From Actinomycetales bacterium (lineage in GTDB: Bacteria > Actinomycetota > Actinomycetes > Mycobacteriales > Micromonosporaceae): DNA of 64,000 nucleotides. Under the pieces are notes generated by a model. That model was not told the origin of the DNA, made no database searches, and was given only the letters and a program-made list of their open reading frames with translations. The number at the start of each line of letters is the position of its first letter. Within the stretch, counting starts at the first letter, position 1. The position numbers were made by a program, and so were the translations under genes. The stretch spans positions 62,001 to 126,000 of the forward strand of contig PKFB01000023.1 in the NCBI GenBank assembly GCA_002919305.1, written 5' to 3'. This document shows positions 9,234-18,655 of this stretch, one piece after another.

Positions 9234-10139
9234 TCACATCCCTTCCAATGTGCTACGCATCTTCGAGTACCCGGAGAACCGGACGATGATCAGTGACAGC
9301 GCGGTACCCAACAGCACCAGGAACGCCGCCAGGGTGCTGGCGTAGCCCATCTCGTAGCTTTGGAAGGCCCGCTGGTACATGTAGTACGGCAGCACATTCG
9401 TCGCGTCGCCAGGACCACCCCGGGTGATGATCAGGACCGTCTCAAAGTAGGTGAGCGATCCAACGATCATCAGAACCGAGGAGGTGACGATGGTGTTACG
9501 CAGCTGCGGCAGGGTGATCCGGAAGAACTGCTGCACTCGGTTGGCCCCATCGATCACCGCAGCGTCGTAAAGCATCTGCGGTATCTGACGGGTCGCGGCC
9601 TGATAAAGCAGCGTGTGGAACGGGATGAACTGCCAACTGAGCACGACCACGATGCACAGCAGCGCGCTGTTGGTCGACCCGATCATGTTCCCGTCGGGGA
9701 ACCCGATGTACGGACCGACCTTGGCCGCCAGGCCGAAGTTCGGGTCGAGCAAAACGCCCCACACCAAGGCGATCGCGGCCGTGGACAGCAGCAACGGCAG
9801 GAAGAAAATCGCCGAGAGCACCGCCCGGTTCCGTTGCCGCCCCGCGGCCCACACCCCCAGCAAGAGGCTCAGCGGGGTCTGGATCACCCAGGTGAGCACC
9901 GTCAGCAGCACGCTGATCCACAGCGAGTCGTAGATCTGCTCGTCCCGGATCGCCCGACTCCAGTTATCCAGGCCGATGAACTCTATCGACCCGATGCCAT
10001 CCCATGAGGTGAATGAGAGGCCGACCACCACCAGCAGCGGCAGACCCGCGAACAGTCCAAACATCAACGCCGCTGGCAGGATCCACAGCCCATTGGGCCG
10101 GGACGCCCGGTCAGCCCCCTCAGCTGTGGCGGCGGCCAT
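9234..10139 (-). CDS. Carbohydrate ABC transporter permease (MalF/CUT1 type)
   Basis: This roughly 301-residue polytopic membrane protein carries the permease EAA motif at MLYDAAVIDGANRVQQFFR. Spans begin at about residue 20 (WILPAALMFGLFAGLPLLVVV). Two starts are possible: GTG at 10148 or ATG at 10139. I chose the ATG because AAGGGAG sits eight bases upstream of it. The gene follows the binding-protein gene by about 30 bases and precedes the second permease by six. It imports oligosaccharides together with those proteins. The context of xylanase, GH30 and GH3 genes suggests xylo- or gluco-oligosaccharides, which is an inference. Confidence 0.94.
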   Translation of the reverse strand: MAAATAEGADRASRPNGLWILPAALMFGLFAGLPLLVVVGLSFTSWDGIGSIEFIGLDNWSRAIRDEQIYDSLWISVLLTVLTWVIQTPLSLLLGVWAAGRQRNRAVLSAIFFLPLLLSTAAIALVWGVLLDPNFGLAAKVGPYIGFPDGNMIGSTNSALLCIVVVLSWQFIPFHTLLYQAATRQIPQMLYDAAVIDGANRVQQFFRITLPQLRNTIVTSSVLMIVGSLTYFETVLIITRGGPGDATNVLPYYMYQRAFQSYEMGYASTLAAFLVLLGTALSLIIVRFSGYSKMRSTLEGM

Positions 10140-10169
10140 GCCTCTCACTCCCTTCTGCTTTCCGCCGGC

Positions 10170-11540
10170 TCACGCGTTTGAGAGCTCCTCGACGAACTCC
10201 TCCGGCGTACGGTCGCCGTTGAAGACCTCCTGCAGGCAGTCCAGCATCAGCTCGGCGACGTCGGGCTCCAGAGCCTGGTCCCACGAGAGCGTGAAGGTGG
10301 GCGCCTGCTGCACCATCTCGTACACCGCGATCGCGAACTCCGCGTTCGGAGCCGACTGCAGCCGCTCGGTCAGGTCGGCCACGGCGGGCACGTCACCGGC
10401 CTCGATCAGCTCCCCGACGTACTCGTCACTGCTCATCTGCTGCCGCAGGAACTCCACGGCCGCCTCGACGTTGTTGGAGCTGCGTGTCACGGAGAAGTAG
10501 TTGGTGGGGTTACCCACCACCGCCGCCGGGTCGCCCGCGCCGCCGGACACCTGGGGGAAGTTGGCGTAGGCCAGGTCGTTACGCGCGAAGTCAGGGTTGT
10601 CGTTGAGCTGGTTGGTGTACTCCCAGGTCCCCATCAGGTGCATAGCGGCCTCGCCGGAGGCGAACAGGGTGTCGGCGCCACCGCTGGTCCACGCCACGGA
10701 GGAGAAGTTGGTGCCGAAGGCGCCGGCGTCGACCAGTTCCCGGATGCTCTGCAGCGCCTGCAGGATCGCCGGGTGCCCCCACGCGCCCTCTTCACCGTCG
10801 GCGATCGCCTGGAAGACTTCGGCGCCGCCGATACGGTCGACCAGGTACTCCAGCCACATCAGCTCGGTCCAGGCGTCCAGGCCGGCGAGGGCGACGGGCT
10901 GAATCCCCTGCCCGGTGAAGAAGTTGACCAGGTTGACCAGGTCATCGTAGGTGGCCGGCGGCTGCTGCCCCATCTCCTGGAACATGGTCTGGTTGTAGAA
11001 CAGCAGGACCGGCTGCATACCCCGCAGCGGGATGCCGTAGTAACGGCCGTTGATCTGGCCGGCGTTGAGCACCGAAGGCAGCCAGGAGTCCCGCCAGGCG
11101 GTGTCCTCTTCCAGGTAGGGGGTCAGGTCAACGAGCAGGTCCTGCTCCACGTAGCGGCGGATGCTGCCACCGCCCCAGTTGAAGAAGATGTCGGGCCGGT
11201 TGTTCGTCCCCATCGCGACCTGCAGCTGGTCGCTGTAGTTGTCCTGGTTGACCGGCACGGCCTCGACGGTCACGTCCTCGCCGTCACCGCCGTCGTAGGA
11301 GTCGTTGAACCGCGCGATCGCGTTCTCTAAGGGCTCCAGCTGCTCCTGCTCCTGCAGGGTCCACACCTCGATGGTGTTGGAGTTGCGGTCGCCGGGGCCG
11401 CCCCTACCACACGCGGCGGCAGCCGCGGAGACACCAGCCAGTCCCGCGATTGACAACAGGCCACGACGGGACAGGGACACCCCGCCGAGGGTGCGGCCCA
11501 TGGTTCTGAAGGGGAAGGGGGAGGACTTCTTGGGGGTCAT
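10170..11540 (-). CDS. Sugar ABC transporter substrate-binding lipoprotein
   Basis: This 456-residue family-1 solute-binding protein (SBP_bac_1) is predicted to be anchored on the outer face of the membrane. The N-terminus has a twin-arginine motif (SRRGLL, residues 24-29), a hydrophobic stretch, and a lipobox ending at C44 (AAAAC), so Tat export followed by lipidation is likely. The mature part has typical features such as WTLQEQEQLEPLE, DIFFNWGGG and late-lobe aromatic residues. It starts the transporter operon; AAGGAG is placed correctly before the ATG. A 12-bp palindrome about 108 bases upstream is the candidate LacI operator. The probable ligand is a plant oligosaccharide. Confidence 0.95.
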   Translation of the reverse strand: MTPKKSSPFPFRTMGRTLGGVSLSRRGLLSIAGLAGVSAAAAACGRGGPGDRNSNTIEVWTLQEQEQLEPLENAIARFNDSYDGGDGEDVTVEAVPVNQDNYSDQLQVAMGTNNRPDIFFNWGGGSIRRYVEQDLLVDLTPYLEEDTAWRDSWLPSVLNAGQINGRYYGIPLRGMQPVLLFYNQTMFQEMGQQPPATYDDLVNLVNFFTGQGIQPVALAGLDAWTELMWLEYLVDRIGGAEVFQAIADGEEGAWGHPAILQALQSIRELVDAGAFGTNFSSVAWTSGGADTLFASGEAAMHLMGTWEYTNQLNDNPDFARNDLAYANFPQVSGGAGDPAAVVGNPTNYFSVTRSSNNVEAAVEFLRQQMSSDEYVGELIEAGDVPAVADLTERLQSAPNAEFAIAVYEMVQQAPTFTLSWDQALEPDVAELMLDCLQEVFNGDRTPEEFVEELSNA

Positions 11541-12022
11541 CTAAGGGTCTCCTTATCGCTCCAGGGGGACAAGGCACCTCCGTGGGGGCGAAGGCGCCGA
11601 AGACTCGGGAGATGACGCGGTCGTGGGTGGCACCGCCATATCGAGACAGTTTCGAAACTATCGGCGAGGTTATCGTGTCGTACCCTAGGAAAGGCCGCGC
11701 CACATCGTCAATACCTTCCACTCTCCTCGAAGAACTGGACTCCATCAGAGCGATAGCACTCAGCAAGACCACACAAAGCAGTACTGCTGGTGAGGGAGCA
11801 TCCCGAGCTCGGAAGCCCGGGTGTCCGACAACGGATCTTTGCCATGTCGAAAACTTGCGATACTGTTTGCGTCTGACCGTCTGCCTACTGCGCGGTCATA
11901 AGGGAAGACAGGTTGCCGACCAGGATCGCTCCGCTGCCGGATCCCGCGTACCGCCGCCGCGTGTGAGGCGTCGGCCGGAACCGGATCGTCCGGAGCATCG
12001 AAAGCTGTGAGGAGACGCGCGA
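11541..12022. promoter_or_regulatory. Divergent promoter region between ABC operon and lacI
   Basis: This 482-base gap separates the transporter operon (leftward) from the LacI gene (rightward). It contains the palindrome at 11648-11659. Around 11844-11860 an imperfect dyad with TCGAAAACTTGCGA could be a second operator for the repressor gene. No coding frame here looks real. I could not place -10/-35 boxes confidently. Confidence 0.55.
11648..11659. promoter_or_regulatory. Candidate LacI operator AGTTTCGAAACT
   Basis: This is a perfect 12-bp palindrome with a central CG, which is the usual geometry of LacI-family operators. It lies in the divergent region beside a lacI gene and upstream of the sugar ABC operon. 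The half-site TCGAAACT recurs before the second lacI gene near 33454. Binding is inferred, not shown. Confidence 0.55.
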
Positions 12023-13117
12023 GTGGGACGTCGTGTGTCACGCGAGTCGTCCAACAAGGACCAGCAACCCTCCGCCCGTGGCGAGGCCACGGCGTCGCGT
12101 CCGGCTTCCCGGAGCAACCGCCCGACGCTGGCCACGATCGCCGCTGAGGCCGGAGTATCGCTGCCCACCGTCTCCAAGGTCCTCAATGGCCGCAGCGACG
12201 TCGCCGAAGCCACCCGGCGACGGGTCGAGCACCTGTTGTCCGCCCATAACTATCTGCGTCCCGGTCGCCGTCGGGCCCGCCGCTCGGGGCTGATCGACGT
12301 TGTTATTAATGGATTGGACAGCCCATGGGCGGTGGAGATCCTGCGCGGGGTGGAGGCAGAGTGCGCCGCCCACGGCGTGGCCCCCGTTCTCTCCCTGCCC
12401 CAACACGGCGACACCCGTCCGGCGAGCTGGACCTCCCTGCCTGCTCAACACGACAGCGACGGGGTCATCCTGGTCACTTCCCGGATGGACCAACAACAGC
12501 GCGCCCAGCTGGAGCGAGCCGGGGTCGCCCTGGTCGTCATCGATCCGGTCAACATGCCCGACCCCGATATCGCGAGTGTAGGGGCCACCAACTGGGCTGG
12601 TGGACTGGCCGCAACCGAACACTTGATCTCGCTGGGTCATGAGCGAATCGCCGTGATCGGTGGCCCCTCCGACATGCTGTGCACCCAGGCACGAATCGAT
12701 GGATACCGATCAGCGCTGGAGCGGGCCGGACTACCGGTGGACCGCAATCTAATCCGGTACGGCGATTTCCGCCACGAAGGTGGCTTCCGGGAAAGCTACG
12801 CCCTCCTCACCTCGCCCGAGCCTCCCACCGCCATCTTCGCCGGCAGTGACCAGCAGGCCATGGGTGCCTACGAGGCCGCGCGACAGGCGGGCATGCAAAT
12901 CCCCTCCGATGTCAGCATCGTCGGCTTTGACGATCTTCCCTTGTGTCAATGGCTTTCCCCGCCCCTGACCAGCGTGCGACAACCGCTGGAGGAGATGGGA
13001 CGGGTCGCGGCTCGCACTCTGCTCCAGCTCATCGACGGCCAGCCCTTGGTGAGCACTCGGGTCGAACTCGCCACGGAGCTGCGGGTACGCCTGTCCACGG
13101 CTCCCCCACGCCGCTGA
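12023..13117 (+). CDS. LacI family transcriptional repressor
   Basis: This 364-residue regulator has a LacI helix-turn-helix at about 35-60 (TLATIAAEAGVSLPTVSKVLNG), a hinge helix (HNYLRPG area), and a periplasmic-binding-like effector domain with GATNWAGGLAATEHL, VIGGPSDM and VGFDDLP. The first ~30 residues are a basic, disordered extension. GAGGAG lies eight to nine bases before the GTG start. It is divergent to the sugar importer and followed after 44 bases by GH3, so it probably represses both until an oligosaccharide binds. Its recognition helix (SLPTVSKV) nearly matches that of the repressor at 33480 (SVPTVSKV), so shared operators are likely. Confidence 0.95.
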   Translation: MGRRVSRESSNKDQQPSARGEATASRPASRSNRPTLATIAAEAGVSLPTVSKVLNGRSDVAEATRRRVEHLLSAHNYLRPGRRRARRSGLIDVVINGLDSPWAVEILRGVEAECAAHGVAPVLSLPQHGDTRPASWTSLPAQHDSDGVILVTSRMDQQQRAQLERAGVALVVIDPVNMPDPDIASVGATNWAGGLAATEHLISLGHERIAVIGGPSDMLCTQARIDGYRSALERAGLPVDRNLIRYGDFRHEGGFRESYALLTSPEPPTAIFAGSDQQAMGAYEAARQAGMQIPSDVSIVGFDDLPLCQWLSPPLTSVRQPLEEMGRVAARTLLQLIDGQPLVSTRVELATELRVRLSTAPPRR

Positions 13118-13161
13118 CCCCCCGCCTCGACCCCCCAGATATCCATGGAGGTAGGCCTCAG

Positions 13162-15579
13162 ATGACTGAAGCGCCGGAGCAGACCCGCGCCCCTTGGCAG
13201 GACCCCCACCGGACGGTGGCCGAACGGGTCGCGGATCTCATCGGGCGGATGACCCTGGAGGAGAAAGTCCAGCAACTCGTCGCGTACTGGCCCGCCCCGT
13301 CGGCCCCTGGCGAACCGGTCGCGCCGATGCAGAACGACATGATCGACCAGGCTCCCGACCTGGACGCGATCATCGAAGGCGGGTTGGGACAGCTCACCCG
13401 GGTGTTCGGGACCGCACCGGTCACCGTAGCCGAAGGAGTGGAGCGTCTCGACGCTCTCCAGAACCAGGTGGTCGCCGCCAACCGTTTCGGCATCCCCGCT
13501 ATGGTGCACGAGGAGTGCCTGACCGGGCTGATGGCCTGGGGCGCCACCCTCTTCCCGGCGCCGCTGTGCTGGGGCGCCTCCTTCGACCCGGACCTGGTCG
13601 AGCAGATGGCCTCGGCGATCGGGACGACCATGCGTCGCTTGGGGACACATCACGGGCTGGCACCGGTCCTGGACGTGACCCGCGACTACCGGTGGGGTCG
13701 CACCGAGGAGACCATCGGTGAGGACCCCTACCTGGTGGGGACGCTCGGCGCCGCGTACGTCCGAGGCTTGGAGCGCAACGGCGTGGTCGCCACCCTCAAA
13801 CACTTCGCCGGCTACTCAGCCTCCCGGGCTGGGCGGAACTTCGCGCCCGCGGCGGTGGGTGCTCGCGAGTTCATCGATGTGCTGGTGGAGCCCTTCGTGA
13901 TGGCCATCCGGCTGGGTGGGGCCCGCTCCGTCATGCACTCGTACGCCGATGTGGACGGTATCCCCGCCGCCGCCAACGAGCAGCTCCTGACTGGTCTGTT
14001 GCGTGAGGAGCTGGGCTTCCGCGGGGTGGTGGTGGCCGACTACTTCGGTATCTCCTTCCTACAGATTCAGCATGGCGTGGCCGACTCCTCCTCGCAGGCG
14101 GCGGCGCTGGCGCTGACCGCCGGTGTGGACATTGAGCTGCCGATCATCAACTGCTACGGCACGCCCCTTATCGAAGCGGTTCGCGACGGCCGGGTGGATG
14201 AGGCGATCATCGACCGAGCGGTGTCGCGGGTGCTGACCCTCAAGTGTGAGCTCGGCCTGTTGGATCCAGACTGGAAGCCGGCTCCCCAGGACGCGGCGAC
14301 GGTCGTGCTGGATCCGCCGGAGCACCGCCAGATCGCCCGGCGGCTGGCCGAGGAGTCGGTCATCCTGTTGGCCAACAACGGGATCCTGCCGTTGACCCCG
14401 GCCGTCCCCGGCGCCGCCGCGTCCGCGGACTCCCCCCAGGACGGTGCCTCCGACCAGCCCACAATTCGCCGTATCGCCCTGGTCGGACCGCTGGCCGACG
14501 ACATCGCCGCGATGGTGGGCTGCTACAGCTTCGTCAGTCACGTGCTGCCGTCCCACCCCGACCTGCCGCTCGGGATCGAGATCCCCACGCTCGCCGAGGC
14601 GTTGCGGGCTGAGTTCCCCGGCGTACCCATCGAGGTGGTACGCGGGTGTGAGGTCGCGGATCTGCCCGGGGAGACGCCCGCCTCCCCTGAGGAGTTCGAG
14701 GCCGCCGTGGCCGCCGCTCGGAATGCCGACGTATGTGTGCTGGCCCTGGGTGACCGCGCCGGGTTGTTCGGGCGGGGCACCTCCGGTGAGGGGTGTGACG
14801 TGGCGAGCCTGCACCTGCCTGGCCGGCAGGCCGAGCTGGCCGAGGCGATCCTGGCGACCGGTACCCCGACGGTGCTGGTGCTGCTGTCCGGCCGCCCGTA
14901 CGCGCTCGGGAAGATCGCGCCTCGCGCGGCCGCGGTGGTCCAGGCGTTCTTCCCTGGTGAGGAAGGCGGATCGGCCGTGGCCGGGGTGCTCTCCGGCCGG
15001 GTCGAGGTCAGTGGTCGGCTCCCCGTCAGCATCCCCCGAGACCCGGGTGGCCAGCCCGGTACCTACCTGCACTCCCGGCTGGCCGGGGCGACCTCGGTCA
15101 GCTCCGTAGACCCCAGCCCGCTGTATCCGTTCGGTCACGGTCTGACTTGGACCGAGTTCACCTACAGTGACCTGAGTGTCTCCGAGGAGACGATCCCCAC
15201 CGACGGGACGGTCGATGTGGAGGTGACGGTCACCAACGTCGGTGCGCGCGCCGGCACCGAAGTGGTCCAGCTCTACCTGGAGGATCCGGTGGCCTCGGTG
15301 GTGCGGCCGGTCCGCTGGTTGGCCGGTTGGGCACGTGTCCGGCTTGAGCCGGGCGCCGCCGCCCGGGTCCGGTTCTCCGTCCACGCCGACCGGACCTCGT
15401 TCACCGGACGCGACATGCGCCGGATAGTCGAACCCGGTGTCATCGGTATCGCGGTGGGGCGCTCCAGTGAGGACATTCTGCTGCGTGACTCGGTCACCCT
15501 CACCGGGGCGGTCCGGACCCTGGGGCAGGATCGGGTCCTGGAGGTCCCGGTCACTGTCAAACCCCTGGGAAACGCCTGA
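13162..15579 (+). CDS. Glycoside hydrolase family 3 (beta-xylosidase / beta-glucosidase)
   Basis: The 805-residue enzyme has no signal peptide, so it should act in the cytoplasm on imported oligosaccharides. It has the GH3 N-terminal barrel (VADLIGRMTLEEKVQQLV at the start; KHFAGYSASRAGRNFAP), nucleophile D293 in VVADYFG, the second alpha/beta domain (about 400-640) and a C-terminal fibronectin-III-like domain from about 680. The motif set around the nucleophile resembles actinobacterial beta-xylosidases, but beta-glucosidase activity is not excluded. The frame is open upstream into lacI; the ATG at 13162 is chosen because GGAGGT precedes it. It follows lacI in the same direction and is probably co-transcribed and self-limited by that repressor. 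Confidence 0.94.
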   Translation: MTEAPEQTRAPWQDPHRTVAERVADLIGRMTLEEKVQQLVAYWPAPSAPGEPVAPMQNDMIDQAPDLDAIIEGGLGQLTRVFGTAPVTVAEGVERLDALQNQVVAANRFGIPAMVHEECLTGLMAWGATLFPAPLCWGASFDPDLVEQMASAIGTTMRRLGTHHGLAPVLDVTRDYRWGRTEETIGEDPYLVGTLGAAYVRGLERNGVVATLKHFAGYSASRAGRNFAPAAVGAREFIDVLVEPFVMAIRLGGARSVMHSYADVDGIPAAANEQLLTGLLREELGFRGVVVADYFGISFLQIQHGVADSSSQAAALALTAGVDIELPIINCYGTPLIEAVRDGRVDEAIIDRAVSRVLTLKCELGLLDPDWKPAPQDAATVVLDPPEHRQIARRLAEESVILLANNGILPLTPAVPGAAASADSPQDGASDQPTIRRIALVGPLADDIAAMVGCYSFVSHVLPSHPDLPLGIEIPTLAEALRAEFPGVPIEVVRGCEVADLPGETPASPEEFEAAVAAARNADVCVLALGDRAGLFGRGTSGEGCDVASLHLPGRQAELAEAILATGTPTVLVLLSGRPYALGKIAPRAAAVVQAFFPGEEGGSAVAGVLSGRVEVSGRLPVSIPRDPGGQPGTYLHSRLAGATSVSSVDPSPLYPFGHGLTWTEFTYSDLSVSEETIPTDGTVDVEVTVTNVGARAGTEVVQLYLEDPVASVVRPVRWLAGWARVRLEPGAAARVRFSVHADRTSFTGRDMRRIVEPGVIGIAVGRSSEDILLRDSVTLTGAVRTLGQDRVLEVPVTVKPLGNA

Positions 15580-16015
15580 GCACACCACGCGTGGCCTTTC
15601 CATGGCATCGTGCGCAGCCTGGGTGGGCAGGGTCGTCGGCGGCCCCGCCCACCCAGGAGGGGTGGTACGCCGAACGCCCCGGACCGGGCGACGCGCGCCC
15701 ACCGCACCGGAGCCCCGAATAGGACTTTGACAGAAATTCCCCCCATTTCTTCGTAGAATCGACGTTTCTCGATGACGTAGGTCGGGTATGGTGGCGGACA
15801 CGCCGGCCGCCACCCCTACGACGGGCTACAGTTCAGAAGCCACAGCGTCTCCGTTCGACGGTGTGATGGCGCCTCACCGCCGATGATCTGACATCGGACG
15901 ACGGATCCGCCGGTGCCGAGTCGACCAGTAACGTACGGTCTTACGGCGTCCACGGTGACGTGGCCGGCCAGGGCCGCCGTGATCCGCCGTCTACCGCCAC
16001 ACGGAAGGAACGCCC
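15580..16015. other. Intergenic region with terminator and possible promoter
   Basis: This 436-base gap holds the GH3 terminator, a TTGACA at 15727 with a TAGAAT at 15754 (21-base spacing, longer than usual), and an 8-bp inverted repeat near 15791-15814. A 32-codon frame (15788-15886) starts just after these boxes but has no clear ribosome binding site and no recognisable product. I do not call it a gene. Confidence 0.4.
15618..15657 (+). terminator. Hairpin terminator after GH3
   Basis: An 11-bp perfect stem (15618-15628 with 15647-15657) encloses an 18-base loop that can add a short GGG/CCC helix. It starts 39 bases after the GH3 stop. No U-tract follows. Confidence 0.65.
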
Positions 16016-16258
16016 ATGTTCATCCAGCAGGATGAGACCTCAACGCAGCCTGGATCGTCCGGGCGGGCCGGAGCCTGGCTGTTGTCCTGTCCCGTCTGTC
16101 GCCTGCCCAACGTCGTCCCCATCAACCATCGCGACGAGGCCGAGCATCTGGCAACCACCCATGACGTGCTCCACCACGGTGGACGACCAACGATGCTGAT
16201 CCGCCGACGCGGCCTGCGTGGCCTACTCCACCGGCGACTTCGGCCCTATCGGCCCTGA
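16016..16258 (+). CDS. Small CPVC-type putative zinc-binding protein
   Basis: This 80-residue protein has a good ribosome binding site (GGAAGGAA) and ATG. Residues 25-50 contain LLSCPVCRLPN followed by HRDEAEHLATTHD, a CxxC plus spaced His pattern that could hold zinc in a C2H2-like finger. The C-terminus is very basic (RRRGLRGLLHRRLRPYR), consistent with nucleic-acid contact. It stands alone between GH3 and the AEC transporter. I do not recognise a named family and the function is unknown. Confidence 0.6.
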   Translation: MFIQQDETSTQPGSSGRAGAWLLSCPVCRLPNVVPINHRDEAEHLATTHDVLHHGGRPTMLIRRRGLRGLLHRRLRPYRP

Positions 16259-16299
16259 CCCCACCCACTCGAGGCGCTCTCGGCACCCCGACAATCCGC

Positions 16300-17262
16300 T
16301 TATCCCAGCACATACGCGACGGTGCTGAGGCAGACCGTCGCCACCAGGGTGGATAACATGACCACGTCCCGCGCCAACGCTTCTCCCCGCCCGTATCGGG
16401 ACGCGAAAACAAACACGTTCTGACCGGTGGGAAGCGCCGCTATCAGCACCGCCGCCAGCAGCGACGTCCCGCTCAGATCGAAGAGGTACCGGCCGATCAG
16501 GTAGGCCACGGCCGGTTGTACCACGGCCTTGAGCGCCACCACGGTGTACCGCGGTGTCGCCGCTGGTCCAGGCTCCCACGGGCGGCCGTCATTCAACGAC
16601 ATCCCTAACACCAACAGGGCGACCGGCACGGCCGCCGAGCCGATCACATCGATCGGGCGCATCACCTCCACCGGTGGTCGCCACCCCGTCACCGCCAGAG
16701 CCAGTCCCAACGCCGACGCGGTCAGGATCGGATTCCGCAGAGGTACGCCGATCCAGCGCGTGACTCCGCCGCCACGCCGCGGTTCGGATCGCGTTTGCTG
16801 AGCGTCTGCCCCGCCGTGTCGGGCTTGGCTCTCCAACACGGTCACAGCGACAGGCGCCGCCACCAGGAACTGAAACAGCAGGATCGGAACGACGACCGAC
16901 ACATCCCCGAGCACGTACGCCGCGATCGGGATGCCGAGGTTGGCGAGGTTGACGTAGCAGACCGACAGCGTACCGATCGCCAATTCTCCCCACCCGGACC
17001 GCCACACCAGCGTCGCCAACGCCACGTACAGCGCGGCCGTCACACCGGCGCTGAGCACAAACACCACCAGCGTCGGCGTGATCATCACGGCTGGTGTGGC
17101 GGCCGCCAAGGTGGTGAACAGCAGAGCGGGGGTGGTGATGAAAAACGCCAGCCGCGCCAGCACCGGCCTGGCGTGTGGCCCGAGCAGCCTGAACCGCTCT
17201 ATCAACCATCCGACGCCGATGACGCCCCAGATGGTGACGAAGCCTGTGAGCACCCCACGCAC
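16300..17262 (-). CDS. AEC family transporter (auxin efflux carrier-like permease)
   Basis: This 320-residue hydrophobic protein has about ten predicted membrane spans in two halves. The first half starts GVLTGFVTIWGVIGVGWLIERF; the NLGIPIAAYVLG segment and late GLPTGQNVFVFASRYG-like residues (here ALPTGQNVFVFASRYGRG) are typical of the AEC/BASS-related superfamily. These carriers move organic acids or related anions in bacteria; the substrate here is unknown. The GTG start could be one of two (17262 or 17253). It is a single gene, convergent to the small CPVC gene and 105 bases from the upstream serine hydrolase. Confidence 0.88.
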   Translation of the reverse strand: MRGVLTGFVTIWGVIGVGWLIERFRLLGPHARPVLARLAFFITTPALLFTTLAAATPAVMITPTLVVFVLSAGVTAALYVALATLVWRSGWGELAIGTLSVCYVNLANLGIPIAAYVLGDVSVVVPILLFQFLVAAPVAVTVLESQARHGGADAQQTRSEPRRGGGVTRWIGVPLRNPILTASALGLALAVTGWRPPVEVMRPIDVIGSAAVPVALLVLGMSLNDGRPWEPGPAATPRYTVVALKAVVQPAVAYLIGRYLFDLSGTSLLAAVLIAALPTGQNVFVFASRYGRGEALARDVVMLSTLVATVCLSTVAYVLG

Positions 17263-17367
17263 CGCGGCAGAGCCTAGCCGATACCCGCCGACGGTTGTTG
17301 AAGCCGTTTCGGTCGCTGGCCGTTTTCCACCGCCGCCGGAGTCAGCAGCCGGTCACCGTACGCGGCG

Positions 17368-18594
17368 TCACCGTCGCTGTGCCGCACACAACGCCCGATC
17401 CACCAGACGCATGGCCGCGAGGTGCGCGTCGAAGCTGATCAGCTGAGTGGACAGTGAGAGCACCACACTGTGACGCCCATCCTCACTGACCCCGGTCACC
17501 GTGGCGTACCCCAGCGTGTCTCCACCGTGTTCCCAGTACCCACCGCCGCAGCTGAAGGGCTGCCATATGATGCCCAGGCCGTACCGTGCGCCCGGCATGA
17601 CCTGCTGCAATTCGGGATCATCCGCGAGGACGGTGTCGTGCAGCTGCGCCATCCCGACCGGGCCGAGCAGCTCCCCACGCTCCAACGCCCGCCAGAACCG
17701 CCCCAGGTCACCGGCGGTGCTAATCAGGGCGCCGGCGGCGTGCGCCCAGCTGTAGTTGCCCAGAGTGGTGTCCACCAGGGGACCGTCCTCAGTGAACTGC
17801 TGATAGCCGCGCGCGTGCGGGTGGGGCAGCCCCGGTCGGGTACCGGGATCAAAGGTGTGCCGCATGCCCAGCGGCTGCAGAATCCGGGTACGCACCTCCT
17901 GGGACCAGGAACGCCCCGTCACCCGCTCGATGATCAGGCCAGCCAGGACGAAGTTGGTGTTGGAGTAATGCCAGCCCGTCCCAGGCGGAAAGTCAGGCGG
18001 CTCAGATAACCCCAGGGCCACCAGCTCCTCAGGGGTGACGCTGTTGAAACGGGTCCGGTAATACCCCTCAACCGAACCTAACTGGTCCGTCATCTGTTCG
18101 GTTTCGGTGTAGTTGTGGATACCGCTGGTGTGCTGCAGCAGGTGCCGGATGGTGATCGCCGCGCCGTCGTACCCGTTACCCGAGACCATCCCCGGCAGCC
18201 ACTCCTCGACGCTGTCCTCCAGCGAGATCCTGCCTTCTTCGGCCAGCTGAAGCAGGACAACGGAGACCAGGGTCTTGGTGGTGCTCCCTATCCGGAAATA
18301 GCCGTACGGATTCACCGGCCGTCGCGTGACGATATCGGCGACTCCGTGGGCCCCGATCATCCGATGGCCCGCGAGAGTCACCTCACCTAACACACCGGTC
18401 ACCCCGGTCGCCGTGATGGCCTGTAGGTCGCGCTGGAACTGGGCGTAGCTGTACCCGAGCCGGTGCGGGGTACCGGCGACCTGGGCCACCGCCCCTTCCG
18501 CCCCGACCAGGCACAGCGCGACCGCAGTGACCAGGGTTGTCCACCACACACTAAGCCGCCGTCGAAAGCGCGGCTTGTCTGTCGCGTTCCTCAT
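17368..18594 (-). CDS. Secreted serine hydrolase, class C beta-lactamase/DD-peptidase family
   Basis: The 408-residue protein has a signal peptide (basic start, hydrophobic 18-35, AVAQ end) and a beta-lactamase-class-C/AmpH-like domain. The catalytic motifs are SxxK in IGSTTKTL, YxN in WHYSNTNF and HxG in EHGGDT. The nearby LLQHTSGI is also typical. Family members are D,D-peptidases, D-aminopeptidases or esterases, so substrate is open. Two starts are possible (GTG 18612, ATG 18594), neither with a clear ribosome binding site. I favour the ATG because it begins a normal signal peptide. It is a single gene located after the GH6 terminator. Confidence 0.9.
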   Translation of the reverse strand: MRNATDKPRFRRRLSVWWTTLVTAVALCLVGAEGAVAQVAGTPHRLGYSYAQFQRDLQAITATGVTGVLGEVTLAGHRMIGAHGVADIVTRRPVNPYGYFRIGSTTKTLVSVVLLQLAEEGRISLEDSVEEWLPGMVSGNGYDGAAITIRHLLQHTSGIHNYTETEQMTDQLGSVEGYYRTRFNSVTPEELVALGLSEPPDFPPGTGWHYSNTNFVLAGLIIERVTGRSWSQEVRTRILQPLGMRHTFDPGTRPGLPHPHARGYQQFTEDGPLVDTTLGNYSWAHAAGALISTAGDLGRFWRALERGELLGPVGMAQLHDTVLADDPELQQVMPGARYGLGIIWQPFSCGGGYWEHGGDTLGYATVTGVSEDGRHSVVLSLSTQLISFDAHLAAMRLVDRALCAAQRR

Positions 18595-18655
18595 AATGAG
18601 GACCGTACGCACGACTTAGCCGAAATATTGATCGGTGTGACGACAGAAACACAAA

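Noticed and set aside
14059..15813. Long minus-strand frame (584 codons) opposite GH3
   Set aside because: Low-complexity Arg/Gly/Asp-rich translation typical of antisense codon bias.
15788..15886. 32-codon frame after GH3
   Set aside because: No clear ribosome binding site or recognisable product; the TTGACA/TAGAAT pair upstream has an unusual 21-base gap.
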